Shown here: one piece after another, positions 1 to 9,072 of the stretch
Numbering within the stretch: position 1 is the stretch's first letter
How the letters are laid out: the number at the start of each line of letters is the position of its first letter
Source: CALODL01 sp942492115
GTDB lineage: Bacteria; Planctomycetota; Phycisphaerae; UBA1845; CAIVHJ01
NCBI GenBank assembly: GCA_942492115.1
Contig: CALODL010000024.1
Coordinates: 248,001-312,000 of the forward strand
Direction of reading: 5' to 3'
Length of the DNA: 64,000 nt
Made by a program: the position numbers and the translations under genes
Notes under the pieces: model-generated
What the model was told of the DNA's origin: nothing
The model's database searches: none
The model's input: only the letters and a program-made list of their open reading frames with translations

Positions 1-390
1 GCCGAGATGATCGCTGACGTCCTGGTCATCGAAGAAGTAAGTCCCCTGGCCCCCCGGCATCAGGTTCGGCATACCGATGTCGGCCGCACCCTGTCCGTAC
101 TCGGGATCGGTCATATAGGCCATGAGGTCATCCGGAGGCGAACTGCCGTAACGTTCCCGTGCGACCTTGACCTTCTTGTACGGGTGGGCGTTGGAGAACG
201 CATCGATCGCCGCATCGAGTTGCGTCAGCATGACGCGCGTGTCCTTTTCCTGCGCGGTCGACAGGACGCTGCGTCCCGCCATGAGGACGATACCAATCAG
301 GACCGAAATGATCCCGACCACGACCAGCATCTCGACAAGCGTGAAGGCTGTCCGCGAGGAACTCCGCAACATGACTGATGGACGCCGCAT
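1..390 (-). CDS. pseudopilin, GspG-like, C-terminus cut by window edge
   Basis: The reading frame from ATG at 390 runs open to base 1, giving 130 codons with no stop, so the C-terminus is missing. The N-terminus has a class III prepilin signal: a short basic leader, then AFTLVEML with Glu at +5, followed by a hydrophobic helix of about 20 residues (VVVGIISVLIGIVLMAG). Ala rather than Gly sits at -1. The rest resembles a GspG-type globular head. Such proteins are cleaved by a prepilin peptidase (none is visible in this window) and polymerise into a pilus or pseudopilus. The start lies 2 bases after the stop of the preceding pseudopilin, so the two are one transcription unit. There is no strong ribosome site; Met7 is an alternative start. 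Confidence 0.85.
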   Translation of the reverse strand, partial: MRRPSVMLRSSSRTAFTLVEMLVVVGIISVLIGIVLMAGRSVLSTAQEKDTRVMLTQLDAAIDAFSNAHPYKKVKVARERYGSSPPDDLMAYMTDPEYGQGAADIGMPNLMPGGQGTYFFDDQDVSDHLG

Positions 391-392
391 GG

Positions 393-1433
393 TTATTGCT
401 TTTCGAAATTCGTGATGTCGTCCTCGGTACCCCACTGGGCATCGGGCCCGGCGCTGAAGAGCACGTAGGAGTCCGGATTGACCGCCGTATACCTGACCTG
501 CACGCGACGATCCCAGACATGCCAGGCAAACGGGACATAATTGGCCGAATAGTCCGCCAGCGCATCCAGTTCGTTGTCTCGAGGATCGATGGAGGGCAGG
601 GCGCTCCAGTCGTAGTAATCCATGTAGTGCCGCGAGCCGGCGCCGAGGTCCAACCCGCCGTTCACACCGACCAGGTTGTCCTGGCCGCCGGTGTACAGGG
701 CGTTGTCGCCCTGGCTGTACACGCCAAGTTTGATGTCGTTGCTGTTTTCGTTCGTGATCATCTGCTTGGCCTTGGCGGCCCGGTAGTACAGGATGGGAAA
801 TCCGAAGCCATCTTTCATGACGACCTGATCCCTGTAGCTCTGTGCATTCCCCGACGGCAAGGGCAACTGATCTGACAACGCACCGTTGCGTGGATAGAGC
901 GATTCGAGACCCAGCTCATCCATGGTCACGATGTCGCCCTTGCCCATGTCGATATACGGGCCATAGCGCTTGCGCTTGGGCTCGCGGTTAGCGTCCAGTT
1001 CATAGAGCCCATCGGCCAGGTTGGAGGAATCGTCCCACCAGCCTTCATTTCCACCAAGATCCTTGAAGCCGGGTGTCCCGATCAGATCGGCGCCCGCGAG
1101 GGCCCAGACCATCAGATTGGCGCCGGCGACATAGATGGTCGATGCTCCGCCGATGACAGAGTTGTCGTTGAACGGACTCTCGACGCTCCAGCGATCGGCG
1201 ACGTTCAGCGCGTCGGTGCTCGAAGGCGGATAGAGGGTCGTGTCCAGATCATTGCGGAATGTCTCGAGCCCCGTCGAAATGGCCGTGAACTTGGCCTTGG
1301 TATCGAGTTTCTTGCTGTTGGTCCTCACCGACGACAACGCCGGAAGGAGTGCCGCAACGAGAATCCCAATGATCCCGACGACGACCAGGAGTTCGACGAG
1401 CGTGAAACCTGCTTTGCTTTGACCCGCACGCAT
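393..1433 (-). CDS. large GspG-like pseudopilin with calcium-loop tail
   Basis: A 346-residue protein starting with leader MRAGQSKAG then FTLVELL, a classic prepilin cleavage site with Gly at -1 and Glu at +5, and a hydrophobic helix. I chose ATG 1433 because AAGGAG stands seven bases upstream; an in-frame ATG at 1463 would add ten residues. The C-terminus GPDAQWGTEDDITNF matches the calcium-binding loop that ends T2SS major pseudopilins (GspG). At about 346 residues it is more than twice the usual GspG length (about 140), so the head must carry a large insertion. It lies in the cluster A operon between two other pseudopilins, downstream of GspF and GspE. Probably a filament subunit; which subunit is major cannot be told from sequence. 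Confidence 0.88.
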   Translation of the reverse strand: MRAGQSKAGFTLVELLVVVGIIGILVAALLPALSSVRTNSKKLDTKAKFTAISTGLETFRNDLDTTLYPPSSTDALNVADRWSVESPFNDNSVIGGASTIYVAGANLMVWALAGADLIGTPGFKDLGGNEGWWDDSSNLADGLYELDANREPKRKRYGPYIDMGKGDIVTMDELGLESLYPRNGALSDQLPLPSGNAQSYRDQVVMKDGFGFPILYYRAAKAKQMITNENSNDIKLGVYSQGDNALYTGGQDNLVGVNGGLDLGAGSRHYMDYYDWSALPSIDPRDNELDALADYSANYVPFAWHVWDRRVQVRYTAVNPDSYVLFSAGPDAQWGTEDDITNFEKQ

Positions 1434-1459
1434 GGCGAGGCTCCTTAAATGCTGATTGG

Positions 1460-2479
1460 TCATTCCCGATCGAAGTTCTTGATGTCGTCATTCGTGCCGT
1501 ACATGCCGTCGTGACCGGCCGAGATCAGCATGTAGGTATCCGTATTCATCGGCCGGGCGTTACCCTGGTGATTCTCGCCAGACGCTGCACCTTCGATGTG
1601 GCCGATGCGATGATCGTGAATGTAAGAGGAGAACGTCGCCTTCTCACCACCGGCGTTGGTGTTGCCCGACAGATCATCCGGCTCGTCAGGATCACCGAGA
1701 AACCCCAGCGCATGCGGCATGGTTCCGAAACGCCAACCCGGCGTACCATTCGGCCGGTCATTGCCGGTGAACAACTCATTGTCGAGCAGGTTGTAGTACG
1801 GCACGGGGCCTCCGGTCACGGCGAAGCCATCGCTATCGGCGGCGCCGTCACACAAGACCTTGTTACGGCCCTTCGGGTTGGCCCTGTAATAGAGGATCGG
1901 CCGATCGAAGTCGTCGATCATCAGGTATGTGTTGAACAGGTTCGGATTTGCGGTCATTTCCGGCGGACGCCGCCCACCGATGACATCCATGGTCTTGACG
2001 ACGCGATCGGCATTCTCCGAGAAATACAGCAGCTCTCGAGGAAACTCGCTGTAGTACTCTGACCCGGGGGTGAGGACATCGTCGTACCACCACGCAGGAT
2101 TGTTGTCCACGGCACGGTACTTGCGTGCCCGCCGCGGCGTGACATAGCCCTTGAGATCGCGGCCCATCAAGCCCAGAACCAGGGACTGAGCGCCATAGAG
2201 CACCGAGTCATCCAGATTGACACCGGCCGGCGCCGATTGCCCGCTGCGGCGGGTCTCGTCGTAGCGCTTGCTCGAATCAGGGTATTCGCCCACGTCATTG
2301 TTGAACATTTCGAGGCCATCGCCGAGCGACTTGAGTTGCAACTTGATATTGGAGTTTCGGGCCGAAATGCGCGCACCATTGAGCGATGGCAGCAGAATCC
2401 CGATCAGCAACGCAATGATCGCTACGACCACGAGTAACTCGACCAGCGTGAATGCGTGGTGTGTGAGGCGCCGGCGCAT
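1460..2479 (-). CDS. large GspG-like pseudopilin with calcium-loop tail
   Basis: A 339-residue prepilin-like protein. The leader MRRRLTHHA is followed by FTLVELLVV and a hydrophobic N-terminal helix; Ala is at -1 instead of Gly. ATG 2479 is preferred over an upstream in-frame start at 2569 because AAAGGAGAC lies five bases before it and the short basic leader then fits the family. The C-terminus AGHDGMYGTNDDIKNF repeats the GspG-type Asp-rich calcium loop found in the next gene. The length is far above a standard GspG. It is transcribed with the GspF gene about 100 bases upstream and the second large pseudopilin downstream. The two are probably paralogs and may both be filament subunits. Confidence 0.88.
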   Translation of the reverse strand: MRRRLTHHAFTLVELLVVVAIIALLIGILLPSLNGARISARNSNIKLQLKSLGDGLEMFNNDVGEYPDSSKRYDETRRSGQSAPAGVNLDDSVLYGAQSLVLGLMGRDLKGYVTPRRARKYRAVDNNPAWWYDDVLTPGSEYYSEFPRELLYFSENADRVVKTMDVIGGRRPPEMTANPNLFNTYLMIDDFDRPILYYRANPKGRNKVLCDGAADSDGFAVTGGPVPYYNLLDNELFTGNDRPNGTPGWRFGTMPHALGFLGDPDEPDDLSGNTNAGGEKATFSSYIHDHRIGHIEGAASGENHQGNARPMNTDTYMLISAGHDGMYGTNDDIKNFDRE

Positions 2480-2580
2480 GAGTGTCTCCTTTGCCGCGTT
2501 CCGCGTCGAACGCTGAATGTAATGCTCGAGGTTGATGACAACTCTCCGTGATCGTCCGGTTCGCGACACTGCGCGAAACG

Positions 2581-3831
2581 CTAGATACCGCCCGACACCG
2601 ACTGGATCAGCGTCACCAGCGGGGCGAACAGGGCAACGACGATGAATCCGACGATACCGCCGAGCACGACGACCATCACCGGTTCGAGAATACTGACCAG
2701 CGAGGCCACGGCGACCTCGACTTCTTCGTCGTAGTTGTCGGCGACTTTGATGAGCATCTTGTCGAGCTCACCGGTCTCCTCGCCGACGTCGATCATGTTG
2801 ACCACGATGCCGTCGACAACCCGCGCCTGACGCAGCGGGGTGGCGAAGGTCTCGCCTTCGCGAATCGAGTCGTGGACCTTGACGAGCGCGCGGGCATACA
2901 CCTCGTTACCCGAGGTGTCGCGCGTGATATTGATGGCTTCCAGAATGGGCACGCCAGCATTGATCAGGGTGCCGAGAGTTCGGGTGAACCGGGCCACGGC
3001 GCTCTTACGCAGCAGCGAGCCCATGATCGGAATGGTCATATAGACGCGGTCGAGGAAATAGCGCCCGCCCTTGCTCTGCTTGAGCAGCTTGATGACCATG
3101 ATGATGGCAATCGGACTGATGGCGACGACCGCCCATCCCGGCGGCTTGCCGCTGGCGAACCACTTCGAGGAGCCCATGAGGGCTTTGGTGATGGCGGGAA
3201 GCTCGGTATCGAACTCGGAGAAAATCTCCTCGAACTTCGGCACGACGGTCACCATGATGAACGCGACGATGGCAACCGCGAAACTGATGACGACGATCGG
3301 ATAGATCATCGCACCGACGACCTTCCTCTTGAGCTTCTGGGCCTTTTCCATGAACTCGGCCAGACGCTGGAGGATGACGTCGAGCACACCACCGGTTTCG
3401 CCGGCGGCGACCATGTTCGAGTACAGACGATCGAACGCTTTGGGATGCTTGGCCATGGCTTCGGACAGGGTCGCACCGCCCTCGACATCATCGCCCACCG
3501 CACGGAGAACGGCCTTGAGCAACCCGGGCTTCTGTTGTTCCTCCAGAATCCGCAGACTGCGCAGAATCGGAAGACCGGCGTCCTGGAGGGTCGAGAGCTG
3601 GCGGGTGAACTGGACGATGGCCTTGGTCGAGACCCCGCCCAGCGCCATCGGCATTTTCGTCTTCTTCTTGCCGGCGCCTGCCTTCTTCTTGCCGCCCTTC
3701 TCTCGAATCCGAGTGGGGAAGTACCCCATGGTCCGGATCTTGGCCAATGCCTCCTCGGAATTGGGGGCTTCGACCTCGTCCTTGACCTCCTGCCCGGCCT
3801 GATTCATGGCTTCGAACTGGAATGTCGGCAT
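2581..3831 (-). CDS. GspF/PilC-family inner-membrane platform protein
   Basis: A 416-residue polytopic protein of the T2SS F / type IV pilus C family, which anchors the assembly ATPase and rotates or lifts pilin subunits from the inner membrane. The N-terminus (MPTFQFEAMNQAGQ) is the usual short cytoplasmic start. Two copies of the GspF domain are visible, roughly residues 70-195 and 270-395, each with GETGG- or GEETGEL-type signatures. Membrane segments lie at about 170-195, 230-250 and 380-405. A Lys-rich loop (GGKKKAGAGKKKTK) at about 45-60 is unusual. The gene sits between the GspE-like ATPase and the pseudopilins, so it most likely belongs to filament cluster A. Confidence 0.92.
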   Translation of the reverse strand: MPTFQFEAMNQAGQEVKDEVEAPNSEEALAKIRTMGYFPTRIREKGGKKKAGAGKKKTKMPMALGGVSTKAIVQFTRQLSTLQDAGLPILRSLRILEEQQKPGLLKAVLRAVGDDVEGGATLSEAMAKHPKAFDRLYSNMVAAGETGGVLDVILQRLAEFMEKAQKLKRKVVGAMIYPIVVISFAVAIVAFIMVTVVPKFEEIFSEFDTELPAITKALMGSSKWFASGKPPGWAVVAISPIAIIMVIKLLKQSKGGRYFLDRVYMTIPIMGSLLRKSAVARFTRTLGTLINAGVPILEAINITRDTSGNEVYARALVKVHDSIREGETFATPLRQARVVDGIVVNMIDVGEETGELDKMLIKVADNYDEEVEVAVASLVSILEPVMVVVLGGIVGFIVVALFAPLVTLIQSVSGGI

Positions 3832-3892
3832 AGCTGTCGCTCTCAGTCAGTCAGAGATTCGTTAGACAATAATAAGCAGCCGGGTGCCCGCA

Positions 3893-5638
3893 TCAACCTT
3901 CGTCGAACACCGTTTCCTTCACGATTTCTTCGAGCGTCGTCAAGCCGTTGAAGATGCCCTTCAACCCTGACTCGCGGAGTAAGACCATGCCCTGCTTGAC
4001 GGCTTCTGCACGGATCAGGTTACTCGAGGCACGACGCATGACCAGTTCACGCAGCTCGTCAGTCATGACCATGATTTCGAAAATACCCAACCGACCCTTG
4101 TACCCGGTGTGGTTGCAGTAGTCACAACCCTTGCCGTAGTACAGCTGCTTACCCGAAATGTCCTCCGGCCGCAGCCCCAACTCCATGAGCATCTCTTCCG
4201 TTGGTTGGAACTCGGCCTTGCAGTTCTTGCAGATGCGCCGCACGAGACGTTGAGCCACCACGGCCTCGAGGACGGCGGTGATCAGAAACGGCTCCAGTCC
4301 CAGATCGACGAGTCGAGCGATGGCTGAAGGCGCATCATTCGTATGAAGGGTCGTGAACACCAGGTGTCCCGTCAATGAGGCCTGCACGGCAACCTGGGCC
4401 GTTTCGAGGTCGCGGACTTCACCGACGAGGATGATATCCGGATCCTGACGCAGGAAGCTCCTGAGGCACTTACCGAACGTAAGTCCAACCTCTGTATTGA
4501 CTTGGCATTGGACGAGGCCGTCGATGTCGTATTCGACCGGATCCTCGGCGGTCAGGATCTTGACGTCGGGTTCATTGAGGTAATTCAAGGCCGCATAAAG
4601 GGTTGTGGTCTTTCCTGAACCCGTCGGACCGGTGTTGATGATGATCCCATTGGGCTTCTTGATCAGCTGATGGATCATACTGAGGTCGTCCGGGTTGAAC
4701 CCGATCTTGTCCAGATCGAGCGAGACGTTGCCACGGTCGAGGACACGCAGCACGACACTCTCCCCGTGCATGGTGGGCAGAACACTGACACGCAAATCGA
4801 TCGGGTTACCTGCGACGGTCAGCTCGATACGCCCATCCTGTGGCATCCGCCGCTCGGCGATATCGAGGTTGGCCATGACTTTGATGCGCGAGGACAGTGC
4901 GATCGAGATGTGCTTGCCCGGAGCCACCATTTCATAGAGCACACCGTCGATGCGGTAGCGCATCTTGAAATCGTCTTCGAACGGTTCGAAGTGGATATCC
5001 GATGCCTTGTCCTTGATCGCCTGCAGCAATACGAGATTGAGCAGCTTGACGACTGGCGCCGAATCCATCATGTCACGGAGGTCGTCGAGATCGATCGACT
5101 GGCCGCGCCCCTCGAACGACGTCAAGCTGTCATCGGAATTGATTTCATCCAGCAGTCCGGTGATCGAATCGGCCGCATCCTCGGGATAGAAGCGGGCGAG
5201 GGCGTCTTCGATCGCATCCCGGTTGCTCAGCAACGCCTTGACGTTGACCCCCAGCATGCGTTGAAGATCATCCGTGGCCTGGAAATTGTCCGGCGTGGCC
5301 ACGGCGATACTGAGACTGTTGCCCGCTGGATCGAATTCGATCGGAATCACTTTGTAAGTCTGGGCCATCTGGGCCGTCATTCTCGCGATCACTTCGGGAG
5401 CAATTTCGATGTCCTCGAGATCGATGAAGGCCATGCCAACCTGGGCCCCCAGAGCCATCTGCAAGTCGTCCTCGTTGATGTATCCGAGTTCAACGAGTAT
5501 CTGGCCAATCGGCCCGCGCTTGGATTTTTGAATCTCGAGCGCCTCATGCACCTGTGCCCGCGTCAGCTTGTGCATCTTGATGAAGATGCGGCCCAACTGG
5601 CGGCCTTTGAGTTGTTCGATCGGGGGCATCTCAGCCAT
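3893..5638 (-). CDS. GspE/PilB-family assembly ATPase
   Basis: A 581-residue hexameric motor ATPase that powers pilus or pseudopilus extension at the cytoplasmic face. An MshEN/GspE N-terminal domain covers about residues 5-150. The catalytic part carries Walker A GPTGSGKTTTLYA at about 337, an Asp box ILTAEDPVEYDIDGLVQ, Walker B DIILVGEVRDLETAQ and His box LVFTTLHTNDAPSA. A tetracysteine zinc module follows (CKNC, then CDYCNHTGYKGRLG), as in extension ATPases and unlike PilT. ATG 5638 was chosen because ACGGAG lies just upstream; a longer start at 5665 is possible. It lies between pilT and gspF and is one of two extension ATPases in cluster A. Confidence 0.93.
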   Translation of the reverse strand: MAEMPPIEQLKGRQLGRIFIKMHKLTRAQVHEALEIQKSKRGPIGQILVELGYINEDDLQMALGAQVGMAFIDLEDIEIAPEVIARMTAQMAQTYKVIPIEFDPAGNSLSIAVATPDNFQATDDLQRMLGVNVKALLSNRDAIEDALARFYPEDAADSITGLLDEINSDDSLTSFEGRGQSIDLDDLRDMMDSAPVVKLLNLVLLQAIKDKASDIHFEPFEDDFKMRYRIDGVLYEMVAPGKHISIALSSRIKVMANLDIAERRMPQDGRIELTVAGNPIDLRVSVLPTMHGESVVLRVLDRGNVSLDLDKIGFNPDDLSMIHQLIKKPNGIIINTGPTGSGKTTTLYAALNYLNEPDVKILTAEDPVEYDIDGLVQCQVNTEVGLTFGKCLRSFLRQDPDIILVGEVRDLETAQVAVQASLTGHLVFTTLHTNDAPSAIARLVDLGLEPFLITAVLEAVVAQRLVRRICKNCKAEFQPTEEMLMELGLRPEDISGKQLYYGKGCDYCNHTGYKGRLGIFEIMVMTDELRELVMRRASSNLIRAEAVKQGMVLLRESGLKGIFNGLTTLEEIVKETVFDEG

Positions 5639-5686
5639 AACGTGGCTCCGTGTAATAAGCAGCATCCAGACGCTGGAACCAGTATC

Positions 5687-6820
5687 TCAGCTCGTTCTGA
5701 TCTGAACGTTATCGTCGCCTTCTTCGAGGTCCTGATCCATCAGCGCCTGACTGCGTTGGAAGGCATCGATCTTGTCTTGCAGCTCTCCTGGATTCACCGC
5801 CTTGTCGACGGCCTCCTCTGCCGGAATAACGCCGTCGGAGAACAGGGTCCACAGGTGCTCGTCGAGCAACTGCATACCGAATTTCTTGCCGGTCTGGATA
5901 CTGGAGTTCACGCGATAGACCTTGTTCTCGCGAATCAGGTTGGCGATGGCACTGGTCACGACCATGAACTCATACGCTGCGACACGCCCCTTGCCAACCT
6001 TGCGACACAGGGCCTGCGACAGCACAGCGATCAACGACACTGATAACTGCACGCGAATCTGCTCCTGCTGGTTCGTTGGGAATGCATCGATGATGCGGTT
6101 GACCGTACCCTGACACCCCGTGGGGTGCAGCGTGCCAAACACGAGGTGGCCCGTTTCAGCGGAAGTGATCGCGGCCTCGATGGTCTCGAGGTCACGCAAT
6201 TCACCGACGAGGATGACATCGGGATCCTGACGCAGTACGCGCCGCAGGGCCTCGGAAAAACTCGGGACGTCGGACCCCACCTCGCGCTGATTGACCACGC
6301 TCTTGTGGTGCTTGTGGTAATACTCGATCGGATCTTCAATGGTCACGATGTGTCGATCGAGCTGCAGATTGATGAAATTGATCATCGACGCGAGGGTCGT
6401 CGTCTTACCCGATCCGGTTGGCCCGGTGACGAGGAACAGACCACGTGGACGCCGGCACAGTGCCTTGCAGATCTTGGGCAGGCCAATCTGATCGAGATCG
6501 AGCAACCGATACGGAATCTGTCGCAGAACCAGCGCGATGTTGCCTTTCTGACGAAACACCGAAACACGGAAACGCGCCTTGTCACCGAATGCGAAACCAA
6601 AGTCGGTCCCGCCTTCTTCCTGGATCTCCTGCTGGTTGCGGTCCGGCGTAATTGATTTCATCAGCGCAACGGTGTCGTCGGGCTCGAGCACCTTGGTCTG
6701 CAGTGACCGCAGGCCACCGTCCATGCGAATGGTCGGCGGACGCCCAACGGTTAGGTGCAAATCGCTGGCGTCGCGTTTGACAACGGTTTCGAGCAGACGA
6801 TCAATGTGAATCGTGGCCAT
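5687..6820 (-). CDS. pilT: PilT-family pilus retraction ATPase
   Basis: A 377-residue ATPase that depolymerises type IV pili, which drives twitching motility and DNA uptake. It has the short PilT N-terminal domain (DASDLHLTVGRPPTIRMDG), Walker A GPTGSGKTTTLASM at about 133, Walker B VILVGELRDLETIEAA, and no tetracysteine module. Most diagnostic is the retraction motif near the C-terminus, AIANLIRENK, close to the AIRNLIRE consensus. AGGAG lies upstream of ATG 6820. The gene starts 7 bases after the stop of the upstream GspE-like ATPase and is cotranscribed with it. It implies that the cluster A filament, or another pilus of the cell, is retractable. It is the only pilT in the window. Confidence 0.94.
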   Translation of the reverse strand: MATIHIDRLLETVVKRDASDLHLTVGRPPTIRMDGGLRSLQTKVLEPDDTVALMKSITPDRNQQEIQEEGGTDFGFAFGDKARFRVSVFRQKGNIALVLRQIPYRLLDLDQIGLPKICKALCRRPRGLFLVTGPTGSGKTTTLASMINFINLQLDRHIVTIEDPIEYYHKHHKSVVNQREVGSDVPSFSEALRRVLRQDPDVILVGELRDLETIEAAITSAETGHLVFGTLHPTGCQGTVNRIIDAFPTNQQEQIRVQLSVSLIAVLSQALCRKVGKGRVAAYEFMVVTSAIANLIRENKVYRVNSSIQTGKKFGMQLLDEHLWTLFSDGVIPAEEAVDKAVNPGELQDKIDAFQRSQALMDQDLEEGDDNVQIRTS

Positions 6821-6827
6821 GCGTTAA

Positions 6828-8552
6828 CTACTCCTCATCCATTCCGACAAGACCCTCGGCCTGGGCCACACGTGCAATCTCTTCCATCGTCGTCAGCCCG
6901 TTGAGAATCTTTCGCTTGCCGTCTTCGAGGAGCGGCCGCATGCCGCCCTCCCTCGCCGCCTTACGCAACTGACTGGCGCTGGCGCGATTGAATGCCAACT
7001 CTCGGACCTCATTGTTCATCTGCAGGAATTCGAAAATGCCCTTACGACCACGGTAGCCGGTGCCGTTGCACTTGTTGCATCCGACGGCGCGATTGAGCGT
7101 ATGGTTCTTGACCACGGCTGGGTCGAGGTCCATCATTTTCATCAGCCGCGTGTCGGGATCGTTATCAGGCGCTTTGCAATCCTTGCACAGTGTCCTGATG
7201 AGACGCTGGGCCAGAATGGCCTGAATCGAACTGGCCACGAGAAACGGCTTGATCCCCATATCGATCAAACGGGTCACTGCCGACGGCGCGTCATTGGTGT
7301 GCAGTGTGCTGAAGACAAGGTGACCCGTGAGGGCCGCCTGGATGGCAACGTCACCAACCTCGCGGTCACGAATCTCACCCACGAGAATGATATTCGGAGC
7401 CTGACGCAGCATCGCCCGCAGAATCAGCGCAAACGACAGTCCGATCTCTTCATTGATCTGGCATTGATTCATACCCGTGAAGTTATACTCCACGGGGTCC
7501 TCGGCAGTGATGATCTTCTTGTCGGGGCGGTTGAGTTCCTGCAATGCGGAATACAACGTCGTCGTCTTCCCTGAACCCGTAGGGCCCGTGACCAGAAACA
7601 TGCCGTTGGGTTTCTTGATGATCTTCTGGAAGACCTCGTAATCATCCTGCTCGAACCCGAGCTGCTGAATGCCCACACGCACAGCGTCCGGACGCAAAAT
7701 ACGCAGAACGATGCTCTCACCGTGGTACGCGGGACATGAGCTGACGCGAAAATCGATATCGTCGTTACCAACGGCCAGCTTGATACGGCCGTCCTGTGGG
7801 ATCCTGCGCTCGGCAATGTCGATACCCGCCATAATCTTCAGACGGGTGGTCACCGGCCCCTGCATGGACTTCGGCACGTCATCACGCACGACGCAGACAC
7901 CGTCGACGCGATAACGTACACGCACGCGGTCGGACATCGGCTCAATGTGAATATCGCTGGCCCTGCCACGGACGGCCTCGGCGATCATCATGTTGATGAG
8001 TTTGATGATCGGCGCTTCATCACCAGCCGCATCGACCATCTGGCCGAGGTCAGCACCGGCTTCGTCGATGCTGACGCTGACACTCATGCTCTTGATGCTT
8101 TCCTTGAGCTCGTCGCTCATCGGATCGATGAAGTTGTCGATGAATTGCTTGACTTTCGTCGGAGCCGACAACACCGTTTCGATGTCTGCATTGAGCCGGA
8201 AGCGGAGCACGTCGATGGTCTCGAGATCGAGCGGATCGGTGATGACGACCTTGATTTTCTTGCCCTCTTTGGAAATGGGCATGACCATGTGGCGGCGAAT
8301 CAGGTCTTGCGGAACCATCTCCATGACCGTCTGATCCACGCTGTCATTGGTCAGATCGATATAGGGCATGTCGAACTGGGCGGCCAACGCCTTGTAGACA
8401 TCTTCCTCGGTGCACTGCTCGAGCTCGATCAGTGCCTCGCCGAGGCGCTTGCCGTTGTTGGCCGCATATTCGAGGCCATCAGCCAGGCCATTGGCGGTCA
8501 ACGACCCCCAATCGGTCAGCAAATCGCCGAGCCTCTTTCTCTTGCTTGCCAT
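6828..8552 (-). CDS. GspE/PilB-family assembly ATPase
   Basis: A 574-residue extension ATPase and the first gene of the cluster A transcription unit. The N-terminal GspE_N/MshEN region (KRLGDLLTDWG to about 150) is followed by the ATPase core: Walker A GPTGSGKTTTLYSALQ at about 324, Asp box ITAEDPVEYNFTGMNQ, Walker B NIILVGEIRDREVGD, His box LVFSTLHTNDAPSA. Zinc cysteines are CKDC and CNKCNGTGYRGRKG. It differs clearly from the ATPase two genes downstream, so this is not a recent duplication. The presence of pilT next to it suggests type IV pilus work (PilB), but the pseudopilins in the same operon look GspG-like, so PilB and GspE cannot be separated. Confidence 0.93.
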   Translation of the reverse strand: MASKRKRLGDLLTDWGSLTANGLADGLEYAANNGKRLGEALIELEQCTEEDVYKALAAQFDMPYIDLTNDSVDQTVMEMVPQDLIRRHMVMPISKEGKKIKVVITDPLDLETIDVLRFRLNADIETVLSAPTKVKQFIDNFIDPMSDELKESIKSMSVSVSIDEAGADLGQMVDAAGDEAPIIKLINMMIAEAVRGRASDIHIEPMSDRVRVRYRVDGVCVVRDDVPKSMQGPVTTRLKIMAGIDIAERRIPQDGRIKLAVGNDDIDFRVSSCPAYHGESIVLRILRPDAVRVGIQQLGFEQDDYEVFQKIIKKPNGMFLVTGPTGSGKTTTLYSALQELNRPDKKIITAEDPVEYNFTGMNQCQINEEIGLSFALILRAMLRQAPNIILVGEIRDREVGDVAIQAALTGHLVFSTLHTNDAPSAVTRLIDMGIKPFLVASSIQAILAQRLIRTLCKDCKAPDNDPDTRLMKMMDLDPAVVKNHTLNRAVGCNKCNGTGYRGRKGIFEFLQMNNEVRELAFNRASASQLRKAAREGGMRPLLEDGKRKILNGLTTMEEIARVAQAEGLVGMDEE

Positions 8553-8945
8553 GAGTTACCCCGGGCCGTTCGGTCGGCACCTTTCATATCTTCATAAGAG
8601 CCTTCGCCCCGAGGTCTCTCGAGAGCGGCGCGGAAACGAGTTTATCAGGGTCAGGAGATTAAGATCCCGTCGTGTAGTCGCGGATCCATACACTCTGAAT
8701 GTACTGACTAAGCATAGCCGCAGAAGGCCCGTGTTGTCAGGCCCAGTCGAGCGCGGTGGCTTAGTGGGTCAGACAGCGTCTAATGTCCCTGTGGGGTGGA
8801 TCGCGGAACACGGGATTCGATGCGTGTCCTGCAGCGTTCCGCTTCGAAACCGTCGCTCATTTTAAGCGAGTCGCAGCGCCGACTTCAAGCCGTTTGAGTT
8901 GCTGGAGTTAGGGCAACGATCATGGATCGCGCTATCGCCAGAGAT

Positions 8946-8961
8946 CATTAGAGCTCTAATG
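8946..8961. promoter_or_regulatory. 16-base perfect palindrome, candidate operator
   Basis: CATTAGAGCTCTAATG is its own reverse complement over all 16 bases. It ends 16 bases before the -35-like element of the promoter at 8978. That is a common place for a dimeric regulator to bind. No regulator gene lies nearby, so the binding protein is unknown. Confidence 0.45.
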
Positions 8962-8977
8962 TCCACCACATCGGTGC

Positions 8978-9006
8978 TTGATGCCCATTGGTACCGCCTC
9001 TATACT
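8978..9006 (+). promoter_or_regulatory. sigma70-like promoter for the small exported proteins
   Basis: TTGATG, a 17-base spacer, then TATACT, ending 66 bases before the first small gene. Both hexamers are close to the sigma70 consensus and the spacing is ideal. Transcription would begin near 9013. Confidence 0.55.
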
Positions 9007-9072
9007 TGGTTCGTTCAAGCAGCTTGCGTTCCCCACCGGCAGCTGCTCAACCGATGGGAAGAAGGGAATCAA

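Larger units (their letters stand above)
8553..9072. other. divergent intergenic region, no convincing gene
   Basis: About 520 bases between the minus-strand ATPase gene and the plus-strand small-protein genes. I see no protein-coding signal that is not a shadow. The right part holds a perfect palindrome and a promoter-like pair, listed separately. The leftward promoter of cluster A must also be here, but no convincing -35/-10 pair was found for it. Confidence 0.6.

Noticed and set aside
2548..3951. A 467-codon plus-strand open frame rich in Asp and His
   Set aside because: Antisense of gspF; its composition follows the complementary strand codon usage.
4670..6043. A 457-codon plus-strand open frame
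   Set aside because: It spans the antisense of two conserved ATPase genes (gspE-like and pilT); no signal or domain was seen.
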